Source: Affinundibacterium amnicola
GTDB lineage: Bacteria; Pseudomonadota; Gammaproteobacteria; Burkholderiales; Burkholderiaceae_D
NCBI RefSeq assembly: GCF_014284275.1
Contig: NZ_JACOFU010000001.1
Span: 434,001-498,000 of the forward strand
DNA length: 64,000 nucleotides
Reading direction: 5' to 3'
The position numbers and the translations under genes are program-made. The first letter of the stretch is position 1, and every line of letters begins with the position of its first letter. The notes under the pieces were generated by a model that saw nothing but the letters and a program-made list of their open reading frames with translations, made no database searches and was not told the DNA's origin. Below are positions 40,766 to 50,055 of the stretch, piece after piece.

Positions 40766-41101
40766 TTATTTTTGGATATCTAGCAGGGTGGATAAAACTT
40801 CATCCGCTGTCTTGACGACTTGTGCCGACAATTGAAAACCTGCTTTGTATTGCAAACTATTGGTTATTTCTGTCGCTAAATCGGTGCCACTCAATTCGCT
40901 CTGATTCTCTTGTGCCGCCAATGCCTGACTTTCTTTGCTGATGCTCACACGTACGCCACCGTTCGCATTTTCCTGAAAACTGGTAACTTCCGGTTTAAAC
41001 GATTTTGTTTGCGCATTCGCGACGTTATTTGCGCTGCTATCTAAGGCGCCTTGATAGGCTTTCATGCCAGAAATACCAATATTCAAACTAGATATGGCCA
41101 T
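40766..41101 (-). CDS. Orphan flagellar basal-body rod-like protein
   Basis: A 111-residue protein that carries the flagellar rod N-terminal motif (ISGMKAYQGALDSSANNVANAQTKSFKPE, residues about 10-38) and a C-terminal rod-type helix (LATEITNSLQYKAGFQLSAQVVKTADEVLSTLLDIQ). It lacks the middle domain of FlgC, FlgE or FlgG, and no other flagellar gene is near. Similar short proteins are found as single genes in many proteobacteria. It may be a shortened relative of FlgC; the role is unknown. It is convergent with the TauE-like gene. Confidence 0.75.
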   Translation of the reverse strand: MAISSLNIGISGMKAYQGALDSSANNVANAQTKSFKPEVTSFQENANGGVRVSISKESQALAAQENQSELSGTDLATEITNSLQYKAGFQLSAQVVKTADEVLSTLLDIQK

Positions 41102-41242
41102 GATGATAACTCCAGAAAAGAAGTAGGCTAAGAGATAGGATGCAATGAGTTTTTTAAGGATAGCTGGAATTCTTAGGAACCGCCAATTAATTTTTTGTGT
41201 GGAGACCTAAACATCAATGATATTCCTGAATGCAGTGTGCAA

Positions 41243-43213
41243 TCATTGCAACTTTATTGCTGTGTTTTCTAGATTTGAAAGGGGAAGATCTAAAGGAATG
41301 CGAATCTGAATTTGCGTGCCTTTGCCAACTTCACTGCGGACTTTGAAATCACCTTGCATGGCTTTGATTCTTTCTCGCATGCCGACCAAGCCAAAAGAAC
41401 GTGTTTTATTCATCGCGCCTTCTTCTATCCCACGGCCGTCATCCTGTATGGTGAAGGTGAGCTCATCTTGTTTGCGTTCAAATTGAATGTCGACGTGACT
41501 CGCTTTTGCGTGACGAGCGACATTGGTCAGAGACTCTTGAATAATCCGATAGATTGCGGTACTGCGTTCATCATCTAAGATGAGTTGTTCTTCATCAGCG
41601 ATTAAATCGCAGTGCACGCCATGTCTTTGCGAAAATTCTTTTTGCAGTGTTTGTAATGCAAAGAACAAGCCACCTTCATCTAGTGCTCGAGGCCGTAGGT
41701 CGGTTGCGATACGACGTAAGGTGGTGATTGACGTCAGCAATAGTTGATCCATGCTGTTCACGGTCGTACGAGACTTATCAGTCATACTTTGGTCGCGTTG
41801 AAGTAGTGATAAGTCCATTCGTAAAGCGGCAAGTAATTGACCAAGATCATCATGCAGTTCGCGCGCAATATGCTTACGCTCTTCTTCTCGTATGCTTTGT
41901 AATGCAGATGATAATTGCGTCAGTTCAGAATGGTATTGCGCCATTTTTTCTTTTGCCGCCTTACGTTCACTGATGTCACGGAAAATCACAGTGAAGAAGC
42001 GTTTCTCGTTTTCTATCAAACTAGAAATAGATGCTTCGAGTGGGAATTCTGTGCCGTCTGCGTGTAATCCTGTCACATAGTAATCGTCAAAACGACTACC
42101 CATTTTGCGTCGGGTTGTACCTCGCTCACCGAATTGATTGACATGACTACCGTGCACGTGTCGGTGTCGCATCGGGATCACGATATCGAGCGAAGCACCC
42201 ATCAAATCATTCACGTCATAGCCAAAAATACTTGCTGCTGCTGGATTCACTAAAATAATCTGATGTTGATCGTTGATCGTGATAATTCCATCCATCGCCG
42301 TTTCGATAACACCTGTCAGTCTTTGTTTGTGGATGAGTAGATCGTCTGCCGCTTGTTGCAAATCTTTGGTACTTTGAATCAAGCTGGAGTAGGGCGCGTG
42401 AATCGTGATGCCCACCATGCCACGATAAATCGCGAGTGCGGACAGTACTTGAAACACATGTCCAATAACCACAAAAATTTCGTCTGGAAGTCGGTATAAA
42501 GAAAAATAGGTTTCAGAAATTGCCATCATCGTGGCTGAGAAAAATAGTAGGCTTCTTTTGATTTTTAGATGTCCTTCGGTATCGATGTTTTTTGTCGCAA
42601 TGATTTGCCGATAAAACAGTAATGCCGTCAATGAATTGGTCGCTACCAGAACAATTTCGCATTGGATTTTGAATTCTGTCTGGCCAACGCCTGCCAAATA
42701 GGTAGTGGGCAGAATTTCCGGATAGTTGAAAATAATGATGGTCGTGACAATCGTTAAGAACAGACCAAAATAAACACTGATTTTCGAATAGGCTTCAGAA
42801 ATATCGGTATCGCGTGTTTGGAGTACCAGGCCTAGTAGCGTGAAGCTGATGAGATAACGTGAAAGCAACCAAAAACTTAATGACTTATGCATGTCAACGG
42901 GTGCCGGAAAACCTGGCATGCCCTGAAACGAAATGGCGTGGAAAAAACCAAATATAGAGGCGCTGAGAAAGGTGACCGCTAGAATTAAGCTACTTAATTT
43001 GCGTAAATTTCCAAATGCATTCCAGCAGACGATGAACACAGATGTGAAGATGATGATGGTTGCCGTTTCCAAACCAGTGTGAATGATTAAGGCATTGGGT
43101 ACACTTAATTCAGCGAAGTATTTTTGTTGCGACCACATGAAGCCAGACAAAATCAAAAGCACCACACTAATCCAAGTGATCCGCTTGAGTTCTAGTGTAT
43201 TGGCATTTGTCAT
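41243..43213 (-). CDS. Membrane sensor histidine kinase (MASE3-PAS-HisKA_3-HATPase)
   Basis: A 656-residue two-component sensor. The N-terminal half (about 12-270) has seven or so membrane helices with FFHAISFQGMPGFP and FWLLSRYL, the MASE3 membrane-sensor signature. A PAS domain (about 300-420) includes GIITINDQHQIILVNPAAASIFGY. A HisKA_3 dimerisation domain has RELHDDLGQ with phospho-His about 454. The HATPase ends with DDGRGIEEG and GLVGMRERI. This architecture usually pairs with NarL-type regulators; two response regulators lie nearby at 45386 and 45991, on the same strand. The signal is unknown. Confidence 0.9.
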   Translation of the reverse strand: MTNANTLELKRITWISVVLLILSGFMWSQQKYFAELSVPNALIIHTGLETATIIIFTSVFIVCWNAFGNLRKLSSLILAVTFLSASIFGFFHAISFQGMPGFPAPVDMHKSLSFWLLSRYLISFTLLGLVLQTRDTDISEAYSKISVYFGLFLTIVTTIIIFNYPEILPTTYLAGVGQTEFKIQCEIVLVATNSLTALLFYRQIIATKNIDTEGHLKIKRSLLFFSATMMAISETYFSLYRLPDEIFVVIGHVFQVLSALAIYRGMVGITIHAPYSSLIQSTKDLQQAADDLLIHKQRLTGVIETAMDGIITINDQHQIILVNPAAASIFGYDVNDLMGASLDIVIPMRHRHVHGSHVNQFGERGTTRRKMGSRFDDYYVTGLHADGTEFPLEASISSLIENEKRFFTVIFRDISERKAAKEKMAQYHSELTQLSSALQSIREEERKHIARELHDDLGQLLAALRMDLSLLQRDQSMTDKSRTTVNSMDQLLLTSITTLRRIATDLRPRALDEGGLFFALQTLQKEFSQRHGVHCDLIADEEQLILDDERSTAIYRIIQESLTNVARHAKASHVDIQFERKQDELTFTIQDDGRGIEEGAMNKTRSFGLVGMRERIKAMQGDFKVRSEVGKGTQIQIRIPLDLPLSNLENTAIKLQ

Positions 43214-43590
43214 ATTCAGTAAGCGCAGTAGATGAGGTTAAGATGGTATTGTGTTGCCGCGTATATCAAGGCAGGCTTACGCTTTTCTTTTCGCATTTAC
43301 TTAGATTCAGATCCCAGACCAAGCCTTTGCGAGCAAGCTATTAGCGATACCTTAATTCATCATTGATAAAATACCGAAAACTCAATAGCTTGATCTGATC
43401 CACTTCTGTGGAGGCTATTTGGGTTGTTTAGACGTTTTCTTTTGATGAGCATTCAGTATACAGGCTTCGCCCTCAATTGATGAGACGGATGGTGATTGAA
43501 ACGGATTGAATTCCTCTAAGCTCGTCTCTTAGTATTTTTTGGGGCAAGGAAGACATTAACCATGTAGATCTACAAAATAGATCCACGAAT
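43214..43590. other. Non-coding gap upstream of the histidine kinase
   Basis: 377 bases with no convincing gene. Short dyads (GATCT, spacer, AGATC around 43566-43582) lie near the uspA end. No FNR box matching TTGATNNNNATCAA was seen here. Confidence 0.4.
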
Positions 43591-44430
43591 TTAATGTGAC
43601 ATTAAAACGGGGATCGTCATTTTTTCCAAGATGGTTCGCGTTGTGCCGCCCATAATCATTTCTCGGAATCTGGAGTGACCATAACCGCCCATCACAAGTA
43701 AGTCGGCGCCTAATTCTTTGCAAGCATGCAGAACCGCGGTGCCAGTATCTTGTGTGCTAAAACGAGTGGCGATTTCAATATTAACCCCATGTCTGCTCAA
43801 ATACAGTGCGATGTCGGCTCCAGGTTCCTCACCATGTGTTTCGCTGCGCTTTTCTGGATTGATAATCAGCAACTGTACCAATTGACTCGCTTTCAGCAGC
43901 GGCAGCGCATCCGTTAACGCGCGCGCCGCTTCACGGCTTCCATCCCAAGCGACTACGCAACGTTCTCCAACAGTCAGGGTTTCGCTAGTATGCGGCGTCA
44001 CTAAAACGGGACGACCTGAATTGACTATCATGAATTCCGGAAAGTCAGATAAAACAGACGGCGATGGTTCATTGCGATTAGTTTGTCCGATGATAATTAA
44101 GTCTGCGTAGCGAGCACGTAAACCCAAACCACCATTTGCCTCATCGTTGGCAATCAAACTTTCCGTGGTTGCCACGCCAAAGTTGGCGCTCGCTTGCGTA
44201 AATTGCGCAATGGCTTTTTCGGCGCGTTCTCGCAATGCGCTCAGGTGCAGCATAATATTCGGATCGCCAACGCCGAGATCGGTGCTTTCAAAGATATAAC
44301 GTGAGATGCCAGTTAAGGCAACGCCAGTGATGTGGGCATCAAATTTGGCGGCGATCTGATGAGCGATTTGCGTACGTTTAATAGCACTCTTTGATTCATC
44401 AATATGGACCAATATCGTCTTATAGGACAT
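43591..44430 (-). CDS. Universal stress protein UspA family
   Basis: A tandem Usp protein of about 279 residues. I start at the ATG at 44430 (MSYKTILVHIDESK), with GAGGTG just upstream; a GTG at 44442 would add four residues. The N-terminal Usp half lacks a complete nucleotide loop. The C-terminal half has VAWDGSREAARAL and ends GADLLVMGGYGHSRFREMIMGGTTRTIL, the GxxGx(9)G(S/T) ATP-binding signature. It lies 31 bases after the FNR-family gene, so they may be co-transcribed. Usp proteins are often under low-oxygen control. Confidence 0.88.
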   Translation of the reverse strand: MSYKTILVHIDESKSAIKRTQIAHQIAAKFDAHITGVALTGISRYIFESTDLGVGDPNIMLHLSALRERAEKAIAQFTQASANFGVATTESLIANDEANGGLGLRARYADLIIIGQTNRNEPSPSVLSDFPEFMIVNSGRPVLVTPHTSETLTVGERCVVAWDGSREAARALTDALPLLKASQLVQLLIINPEKRSETHGEEPGADIALYLSRHGVNIEIATRFSTQDTGTAVLHACKELGADLLVMGGYGHSRFREMIMGGTTRTILEKMTIPVLMSH

Positions 44431-44461
44431 CGCACACCTCACGTTAAGAGTTGAATGATAA

Positions 44462-45328
44462 CTAATTTAATGCAGCTGCCAATTCGCCATTCCATTGCGG
44501 AAGCAAGTTCTTATTGACAAGTGCACTGACTTTCTCCGCTACTTTAATCCGAGCTTTCGCTGGTGGCAAGCGACGTAGTGTTTTGAGTGCGACAGGATCT
44601 AATAAATTAATTTCGCGCTGTTCTACTGAGATCATGCCTAATTCATTGAGTGCAGATAAAGTGCGGCTGACCGTTTCTAAGGTGAGACCTAAATAGCTAC
44701 CGATTTCTTGACGAGTCATCCGTAAATTGAAACTGCGACCTGAGTACCCCATCTGGTTAAAGCGTTCACCCAGATTGGTGAGGAAGCGCGCAACCTTGGC
44801 TTCTGCGCTTAGCGCGCTAAGCATGCTGATCATCATTTGTTCGCGTACGATTTCTCTGCTCATGACACTGAACATTGCTTGTTCTAATTCAATGTGGATG
44901 CGACCGAGTGAGGTGAAGGTTTTATATGGCACCAAAATCATATCGCAGTCGCTCAAAGCAATTGCTTCGGACGCATAGTGCTGTTTGTGTATGCCATCAA
45001 TGCCGAGTAAATCACCTTTCATGGGAAAACTTAGTACCTGCTCGTTTCCATATTCGTCAATGTGCACCGTTTTTAGAAAACCAGAGTTGACAATGTACAA
45101 GGTGTCAAAAGCTTGTCCGATGCGATGAATTCTTTGACCAGCTTTAAAGCGTACATGTTGAAATAGCGTATCTTCTTCATCAACTGTTGCTGGTGCTGGG
45201 ATTGTGAGTAATTCACAAACTTGGCGTAGATTAGACCACAAGCTACCTTGCTGGCGCCATGCGCTGTCGGATAAAGTGGAAATGTCAGCAAAACGATTTG
45301 CTTGAGAAAGTGTAGATAAGTTCGACAT
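44462..45328 (-). CDS. FNR/CRP-family regulator lacking most Fe-S cysteines
   Basis: A 288-residue regulator. A cyclic-nucleotide-like domain (about 55-165, FKAGQRIHRIGQAFDTLYIVNSGFLK) leads through a long dimer helix to a winged helix with LGLTLETVSRTLSALNELGM. The E-x-x-SR recognition pattern is that of E. coli FNR, so it should read TTGAT half-sites. FNR holds its 4Fe-4S cluster with three N-terminal cysteines and Cys122. Here only one Cys is left in the N-terminal region (RQVCELLTIP), and one (SDCDMILVP) aligns with Cys122. It is FNR-like in DNA reading but probably not a classical oxygen sensor. A C-terminal extension of about 35 residues is unusual. Confidence 0.85.
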   Translation of the reverse strand: MSNLSTLSQANRFADISTLSDSAWRQQGSLWSNLRQVCELLTIPAPATVDEEDTLFQHVRFKAGQRIHRIGQAFDTLYIVNSGFLKTVHIDEYGNEQVLSFPMKGDLLGIDGIHKQHYASEAIALSDCDMILVPYKTFTSLGRIHIELEQAMFSVMSREIVREQMMISMLSALSAEAKVARFLTNLGERFNQMGYSGRSFNLRMTRQEIGSYLGLTLETVSRTLSALNELGMISVEQREINLLDPVALKTLRRLPPAKARIKVAEKVSALVNKNLLPQWNGELAAALN

Positions 45329-45385
45329 GATTTACTCTCTATAAAGTGGATTTCTAAATTCTGAATGGATGCTTGTCAAATTGCT

Positions 45386-45760
45386 TTAATGTGTTGATCC
45401 AGATGTCTGCCAGCGATGCAAAATACTGGGGATCTGCTCGAAATCTGTCGATTTGTCGAGAAAGCTATCAGCACCGGCGCGCAAGGCTTGCATGCGATTG
45501 GCTTCACTCGAATGATTGGTCAGAACGACGATACGAATTTCTGGATGCGTATTCTTAATTTTTTTGAGCAAGACCAAACCATTGCCGTCGCTGAGTTGAA
45601 TGTCGAGAATCATGGCATCCGCGTGAGCATCAATAATTTTGTTATATGCACTGCCGATATCAGGGGAAATGCCGACAATACTTATATCGTGCAATTCCTC
45701 AATGAACCTTACCAATCGGTTCTGAATCAAGAGTGAATCTTCAACAATAAACAAATTCAT
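45386..45760 (-). CDS. Single-domain response regulator (receiver only)
   Basis: A 124-residue CheY-like receiver with no output domain. Conserved residues are Glu7/Asp8, phospho-acceptor Asp53 (MILDIQLSDG), Thr81 (VVLTNHSS) and Lys103 (FLDKST). It could be a phosphate sink or a protein-protein signal carrier in the kinase pathway around it. It lies 57 bases upstream (on the minus strand) of the FNR-like gene. Confidence 0.9.
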   Translation of the reverse strand: MNLFIVEDSLLIQNRLVRFIEELHDISIVGISPDIGSAYNKIIDAHADAMILDIQLSDGNGLVLLKKIKNTHPEIRIVVLTNHSSEANRMQALRAGADSFLDKSTDFEQIPSILHRWQTSGSTH

Positions 45761-45990
45761 GGCGCGTTTTAATCTCTAATGGACTTGCGTTATCTGCATG
45801 TGCTCATTATGGACAAGTGGGCGTTTGACTTAAATCAGTGTTTGCTGATTTAAAGTATGGGAGTTTTCCAGCGATTTGTAGGAATATTCCTAGCGCAACA
45901 ATTGCGCTAGTGATTTGCGGATCTTCGGTGGATGGGGGACGAAGGGCAGAGTGCCCTTCTCAGTAACGAGGGAGTTTTAGTGCAAAGGAG

Positions 45991-46623
45991 TTAAAGCAGA
46001 TGGTGCGCCATGGCGTATTGCACTAATTCAGAAATTGACTGCAATTCCATTTTCTGCATGATGCGGGTTTTATGTGTGCTCACAGTCTTTACACTCAGAT
46101 GTAACATTTCGCCTATCTCGGTAATCGTTTTTCCTTTAGCTAAGTAGCAAAAAACTTCGAATTCACGATCTGACAAAGCGCTATGCGTTAAATCGGTTTT
46201 GTTGGAAGGCATCGCAGACATCGCTAATTGCTCAGCAACTTCCATGCTGATGTAGGGGCGGCCAGACGCTACTTTTCTTAGTGCAGTAACAAGTTGTGTT
46301 CCGGCACTCTCTTTGGTCAGGTAACCGTTTGCACCAGCGCGGATGGCTCTTACTGCATATTGTTCTTCTTCGTGCATGGTCAGGATAAGGATAGGCAGCT
46401 TGGGAAACTCTTCTTTAATCTGATGAATGAGATCTACGCCGCTACGACCCGGCATTGATAAGTCGAGCAAGAGTACATCGAAATCCTCAGAGCGAACTTT
46501 GGTAATTGTGTCGTGTCCATCGATTGCCTCCCCAATGACTTGTATATCCTCGATTCCATCCAAAATACGTTTTAAGCCTTCACGCATAATGGTGTGGTCG
46601 TCAGCGATTAAAATTCTTATCAT
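45991..46623 (-). CDS. NarL/FixJ-family response regulator
   Basis: A 210-residue DNA-binding regulator. The receiver has Asp9/Asp8, phospho-Asp54 (LLLDLSMPG), Thr82 and Lys104. A LuxR-type helix-turn-helix (about 145-205) contains LSDREFEVFCYLAKGKTITEIGEMLHLSVKTVSTH. It is the natural output partner for the HisKA_3 kinase at 41243, given strand, family and distance. Target genes are unknown. Confidence 0.92.
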   Translation of the reverse strand: MIRILIADDHTIMREGLKRILDGIEDIQVIGEAIDGHDTITKVRSEDFDVLLLDLSMPGRSGVDLIHQIKEEFPKLPILILTMHEEEQYAVRAIRAGANGYLTKESAGTQLVTALRKVASGRPYISMEVAEQLAMSAMPSNKTDLTHSALSDREFEVFCYLAKGKTITEIGEMLHLSVKTVSTHKTRIMQKMELQSISELVQYAMAHHLL

Positions 46624-46670
46624 AAAAAGCTATCTTTTCTTAATTCTTTTTGGATGTTGAAATACTTGTT

Positions 46671-48056
46671 TCAGGTGATCTCGCGGATTTTAAATTGTCG
46701 ACCTTTGATATTGCAGCGCCCAAGTTGACTTAACACTTGTTCCGCAATGTTACGATCAACGGCGACATAAGACATAAACTCAAAAACATTAATTTTTCCA
46801 ACTTGATCTTTGCTAACGCCAACATCACCAGTGAGTGCACCCAAAATATCCCCAGGGCGTAATTTATCTTTTTTGCCACCAGAAATGCAGATGCTAATTT
46901 TCGGCGCAATTAAGGCTGTTTGATTGAGACTAAGCTCATTGATGGATTTCCACGTGACACTTTGATGTTGATATTCTTCAATCAGACGCACCCATTTTTT
47001 TTCATTGGGCGCAGCGAGTGTTAGTGCTAATCCGCGCTCACCAGCGCGACCAGTTCTGCCGATACGATGAATATGCACTTCGGTATCTTTAGAAACGTCA
47101 ACGTTAATAACGGCGCCTAAAGATTGAATATCGATACCGCGAGCGGCAACATCAGTCGCTACCAGTACAGAGCAACTCTGATTAGCAAATAAAACCAAAA
47201 TTTCGTCACGGTCGCGTTGTTCCATGTCGCCATGTAGGGCGAGGGCAGTAATCCCTTGTTGCTGTAGTTCTTCCGCTAGCTCGTCGCAGTGAATTTTGGT
47301 ATTGCAAAATGCGATAGTGGAAATTGGTTGGTAATGAAAAAGCAACTGGCTGACCGCAGTATTTCTGCTTTCTGGTGTAACTTCAAAGAAAAATTGTTCA
47401 ATCTGCTGACTGGCGTGCTGGCTTTCGACTTTGATTTCAACGGGGTCGCGCAAAAAACTGGAAGTCGCGTGACGCATGTCGTTAGGATAAGTTGCGGAAA
47501 ATAATAGTGTCTGACGACGTGGGGAGCAAGCGGCGACGATGCCCACAATATCCTCAAAAAAACCCATGTCGACCATGCGATCTGCTTCATCCAGAACGAG
47601 GGTTTGTACGGTGGCTAGATTGATGCTGTTGCGACCTATGTGATCGAGTAAGCGACCTGGTGTGCCAACAACGATGTGCGCACCATGTTCAAGTGAGGCA
47701 ATTTGAGGGCGCATAGGCGTGCCGCCGCATAAAGTCAAAATCTTCACGTTGGGCGTGGCACGTGCTAAACGACGCAATTCATTCGAAACTTGATCCGCTA
47801 GCTCGCGTGTCGGGCAAACTACCAAGGCCTGTGTAGCAAAATAGCTGGGGTTTAACTTGCTTAATATGCCGATGCCAAAAGCGGCAGTTTTACCGCTACC
47901 GGTTTTGGCTTGGGCAATCAAGTCACGATGCTCAAGCATGACGGGGATGCTACTTGCTTGAATTTCTGTCATTTCCAGATAAGCTAAGCTTTCGAGATTG
48001 CTGATTAGCGCTGGATTTAGCGGTAAATCGGAGAAGCGTTTTGCTGTATGCGTCAT
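46671..48056 (-). CDS. dbpA: ATP-dependent RNA helicase DbpA
   Basis: A 461-residue DEAD-box helicase for 50S ribosome assembly, activated by 23S rRNA hairpin 92. Motifs in order: Q motif EMTEIQASSIPVML, AKTGSGKTAAF, PTRELADQ, GTPGRLLDH, LDEADRMVDMGF, SAT, and HRIGRTGRAG. The C-terminal 75 residues (RPGDILGALTGDVGVSKDQVG, ending KGRQFKIREI) form the DbpA RNA-binding domain that sets it apart from other DEAD-box proteins. It is alone on the minus strand, divergent from ndk. Confidence 0.94.
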   Translation of the reverse strand: MTHTAKRFSDLPLNPALISNLESLAYLEMTEIQASSIPVMLEHRDLIAQAKTGSGKTAAFGIGILSKLNPSYFATQALVVCPTRELADQVSNELRRLARATPNVKILTLCGGTPMRPQIASLEHGAHIVVGTPGRLLDHIGRNSINLATVQTLVLDEADRMVDMGFFEDIVGIVAACSPRRQTLLFSATYPNDMRHATSSFLRDPVEIKVESQHASQQIEQFFFEVTPESRNTAVSQLLFHYQPISTIAFCNTKIHCDELAEELQQQGITALALHGDMEQRDRDEILVLFANQSCSVLVATDVAARGIDIQSLGAVINVDVSKDTEVHIHRIGRTGRAGERGLALTLAAPNEKKWVRLIEEYQHQSVTWKSINELSLNQTALIAPKISICISGGKKDKLRPGDILGALTGDVGVSKDQVGKINVFEFMSYVAVDRNIAEQVLSQLGRCNIKGRQFKIREIT

Positions 48057-48371
48057 GTTATTGCTCGTATTTCTATATGCAGATTGAAGCGCGAAGTCTA
48101 ACAGTTGCGGCTAGCTAGCACCATGTTTGCGGTGCTCTAGAAATACTCCAAGGTGAAATTTTTGCTGTGATTGATTGTTTTCTGGTTACTTTGGTAAGTG
48201 TATTGGTAGGTTTTTGAAATTGACCTAGCATTTGTTAGAAAAATTAATGTGAATTTCATAGAAATAGAAAATCGACATGTTTCCTAGCTGAAGTGGTTTC
48301 GTGCTAAAATCTAAGGTTAGATGAATTCTTGAAATTTTGTCTTAACCCTTTCTTTTTATTGGAGTTTTTAG
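48057..48371. other. Divergent region between dbpA and ndk
   Basis: 315 bases without an open frame of note. TAAAAT at 48305-48310 is a possible -10 for ndk, but no good -35 pairs with it. GGAG lies 9 bases before the ndk ATG. Confidence 0.35.
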
Positions 48372-48797
48372 ATGGCTATCGAACGTACATTATCAATCAT
48401 CAAACCTGACGCAGTTGCAAAAAACGTTATCGGTCAAATCGTCAGCCGCTTTGAAGGCGCTGGCTTGAAAGTTGTTGCAGCTCGCTTGACACAATTGTCC
48501 CGCGCTGAAGCAGAAGGTTTCTACGCTGTGCACGCTGCACGTCCATTCTTCAAAGATTTGGTCGATTTCATGATCTCTGGTCCAGTTTTCGTACAAGTTT
48601 TGGAAGGCGAAAACGCGATTTTGACAAATCGTGATTTGATGGGCGCAACGGATCCTAAGAAAGCAGAAAAAGGCACAATCCGCGCTGATTTCGCTGAATC
48701 TATCGATGCAAACGCAGTTCACGGTTCTGATGCTGCTGAAACAGCTGCAAACGAAATCGCTTACTTCTTCCCAGCATTGAACGTGTATTCACGTTAA
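48372..48797 (+). CDS. ndk: Nucleoside diphosphate kinase
   Basis: A 141-residue enzyme that moves phosphate from ATP to nucleoside diphosphates through a phospho-histidine. [20 protein letters not shown] opens the protein, and the active-site histidine is His117 in [16 protein letters not shown] precedes the ATG by 9 bases. It leads the rlmN-to-der gene run, the usual betaproteobacterial order. Confidence 0.97.
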   Translation: MAIERTLSIIKPDAVAKNVIGQIVSRFEGAGLKVVAARLTQLSRAEAEGFYAVHAARPFFKDLVDFMISGPVFVQVLEGENAILTNRDLMGATDPKKAEKGTIRADFAESIDANAVHGSDAAETAANEIAYFFPALNVYSR

Positions 48798-48900
48798 TCT
48801 GTATTGAAGTAAATGTATTTGTAATTATTCGTTTTAACTGGGGCGCGAGCCTCAGGCGCGAGAAAAATTTATCTGCGAAGATTTAATTGAGAAGATTTAA

Positions 48901-50055
48901 ATGACGGCACTCACCAACTTATTGGATTTTGATCCTGCACAACTCGTGGCTTATTGCGGCGAGCTGGGTGAGAAGCCGTTTCGCGCGAAACAATTGCAGC
49001 GCTGGATACACCAATTCGGCGCTAGCAATTTTGATGAAATGACGGATCTGGCAAAATCATTGCGAGAGAAGTTGGCTGGCCGTGCGCATATTTCCGCGCC
49101 AGCAGTGATCAGTGATCACACATCGACTGACGGAACCCGTAAGTGGCTCGTCGATGTCGGTAATGGAAATGCGGTTGAGACCGTATTCATTCCAGAAGAA
49201 AATCGTGGCACCTTGTGTATTTCTACGCAAGCGGGCTGCGCAGTTAATTGCCGTTTTTGTTCTACCGGTAAGCAAGGATTTAATCGTAATTTAAGCGTAG
49301 GTGAAATCATCGGTCAGTTGTGGATGGCTGAGTTTGAGTTGCGCCGGACTAAAGGCATAGAGCCAGGTCCTAAAGGTGAACGCCAAATCACCAACGTTGT
49401 GATGATGGGGATGGGCGAGCCGCTATTGAACTTTGAGCCAACTGTCACCGCATTGAAATTGATGCTGGATGATAATGCCTATGGCTTGTCACGTCGTCGC
49501 GTGACTTTGTCAACCAGTGGCGTCGTGCCCATGATAGACAAGCTATCGAAAGAATGTCCGGTGGCGATGGCAGTGTCGCTGCATGCGTCGAACGACCAGT
49601 TGCGCGATGGCTTGGTGCCATTGAATAAGAAGTACCCACTGCATGAATTAATGGACGCTTGTCGTCGTTATTTGGAGTTCGCGCCGCGCGACTTCATTAC
49701 TTTTGAATATTGTATGTTGGACGGTGTAAATGATACCGATCAGCATGCGCGTGAACTGGTGGCTTTGGTGAAAACAGTTCCGTGCAAATTTAACTTAATC
49801 CCGTTTAATCCTTTTCCTGAATCCGGTTTAAAACGTTCACCCAATGTGCGCATTAAATTGTTTGCACAAATCTTGATGGACGCTGGTATTGTCACGACTG
49901 TGCGAAAAACGCGCGGTGATGATATTGATGCTGCCTGTGGTCAGCTAGCTGGTGAAGTGCAGGATAGAACCCGAGTGCAAGAACGTATGCAGCAAATGTC
50001 AGAGTATCAGAAGAAATTTGGTCCAAATTTTGGAAAAATTACGGAGATAAAATAA
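48901..50055 (+). CDS. rlmN: 23S rRNA / tRNA adenine-C2 methyltransferase RlmN
   Basis: A 384-residue radical-SAM methyltransferase for A2503 of 23S rRNA and A37 of tRNAs. Cluster cysteines are Cys113, Cys117 and Cys120 ([11 protein letters not shown]). The methyl-carrying Cys346 ([13 protein letters not shown]) and Cys106 (GTLCIST) match E. coli Cys355 and Cys118. [13 protein letters not shown] is the SAM-binding GxGEP motif. The stop TAA shares a base with the pilW start. Confidence 0.96.
   Translation: MTALTNLLDFDPAQLVAYCGELGEKPFRAKQLQRWIHQFGASNFDEMTDLAKSLREKLAGRAHISAPAVISDHTSTDGTRKWLVDVGNGNAVETVFIPEENRGTLCISTQAGCAVNCRFCSTGKQGFNRNLSVGEIIGQLWMAEFELRRTKGIEPGPKGERQITNVVMMGMGEPLLNFEPTVTALKLMLDDNAYGLSRRRVTLSTSGVVPMIDKLSKECPVAMAVSLHASNDQLRDGLVPLNKKYPLHELMDACRRYLEFAPRDFITFEYCMLDGVNDTDQHARELVALVKTVPCKFNLIPFNPFPESGLKRSPNVRIKLFAQILMDAGIVTTVRKTRGDDIDAACGQLAGEVQDRTRVQERMQQMSEYQKKFGPNFGKITEIK

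Noticed and set aside
43370..43400. Possible FNR box upstream of the histidine kinase (TTGATCTGATCC)
   Set aside because: The second half-site does not match ATCAA at the required spacing.
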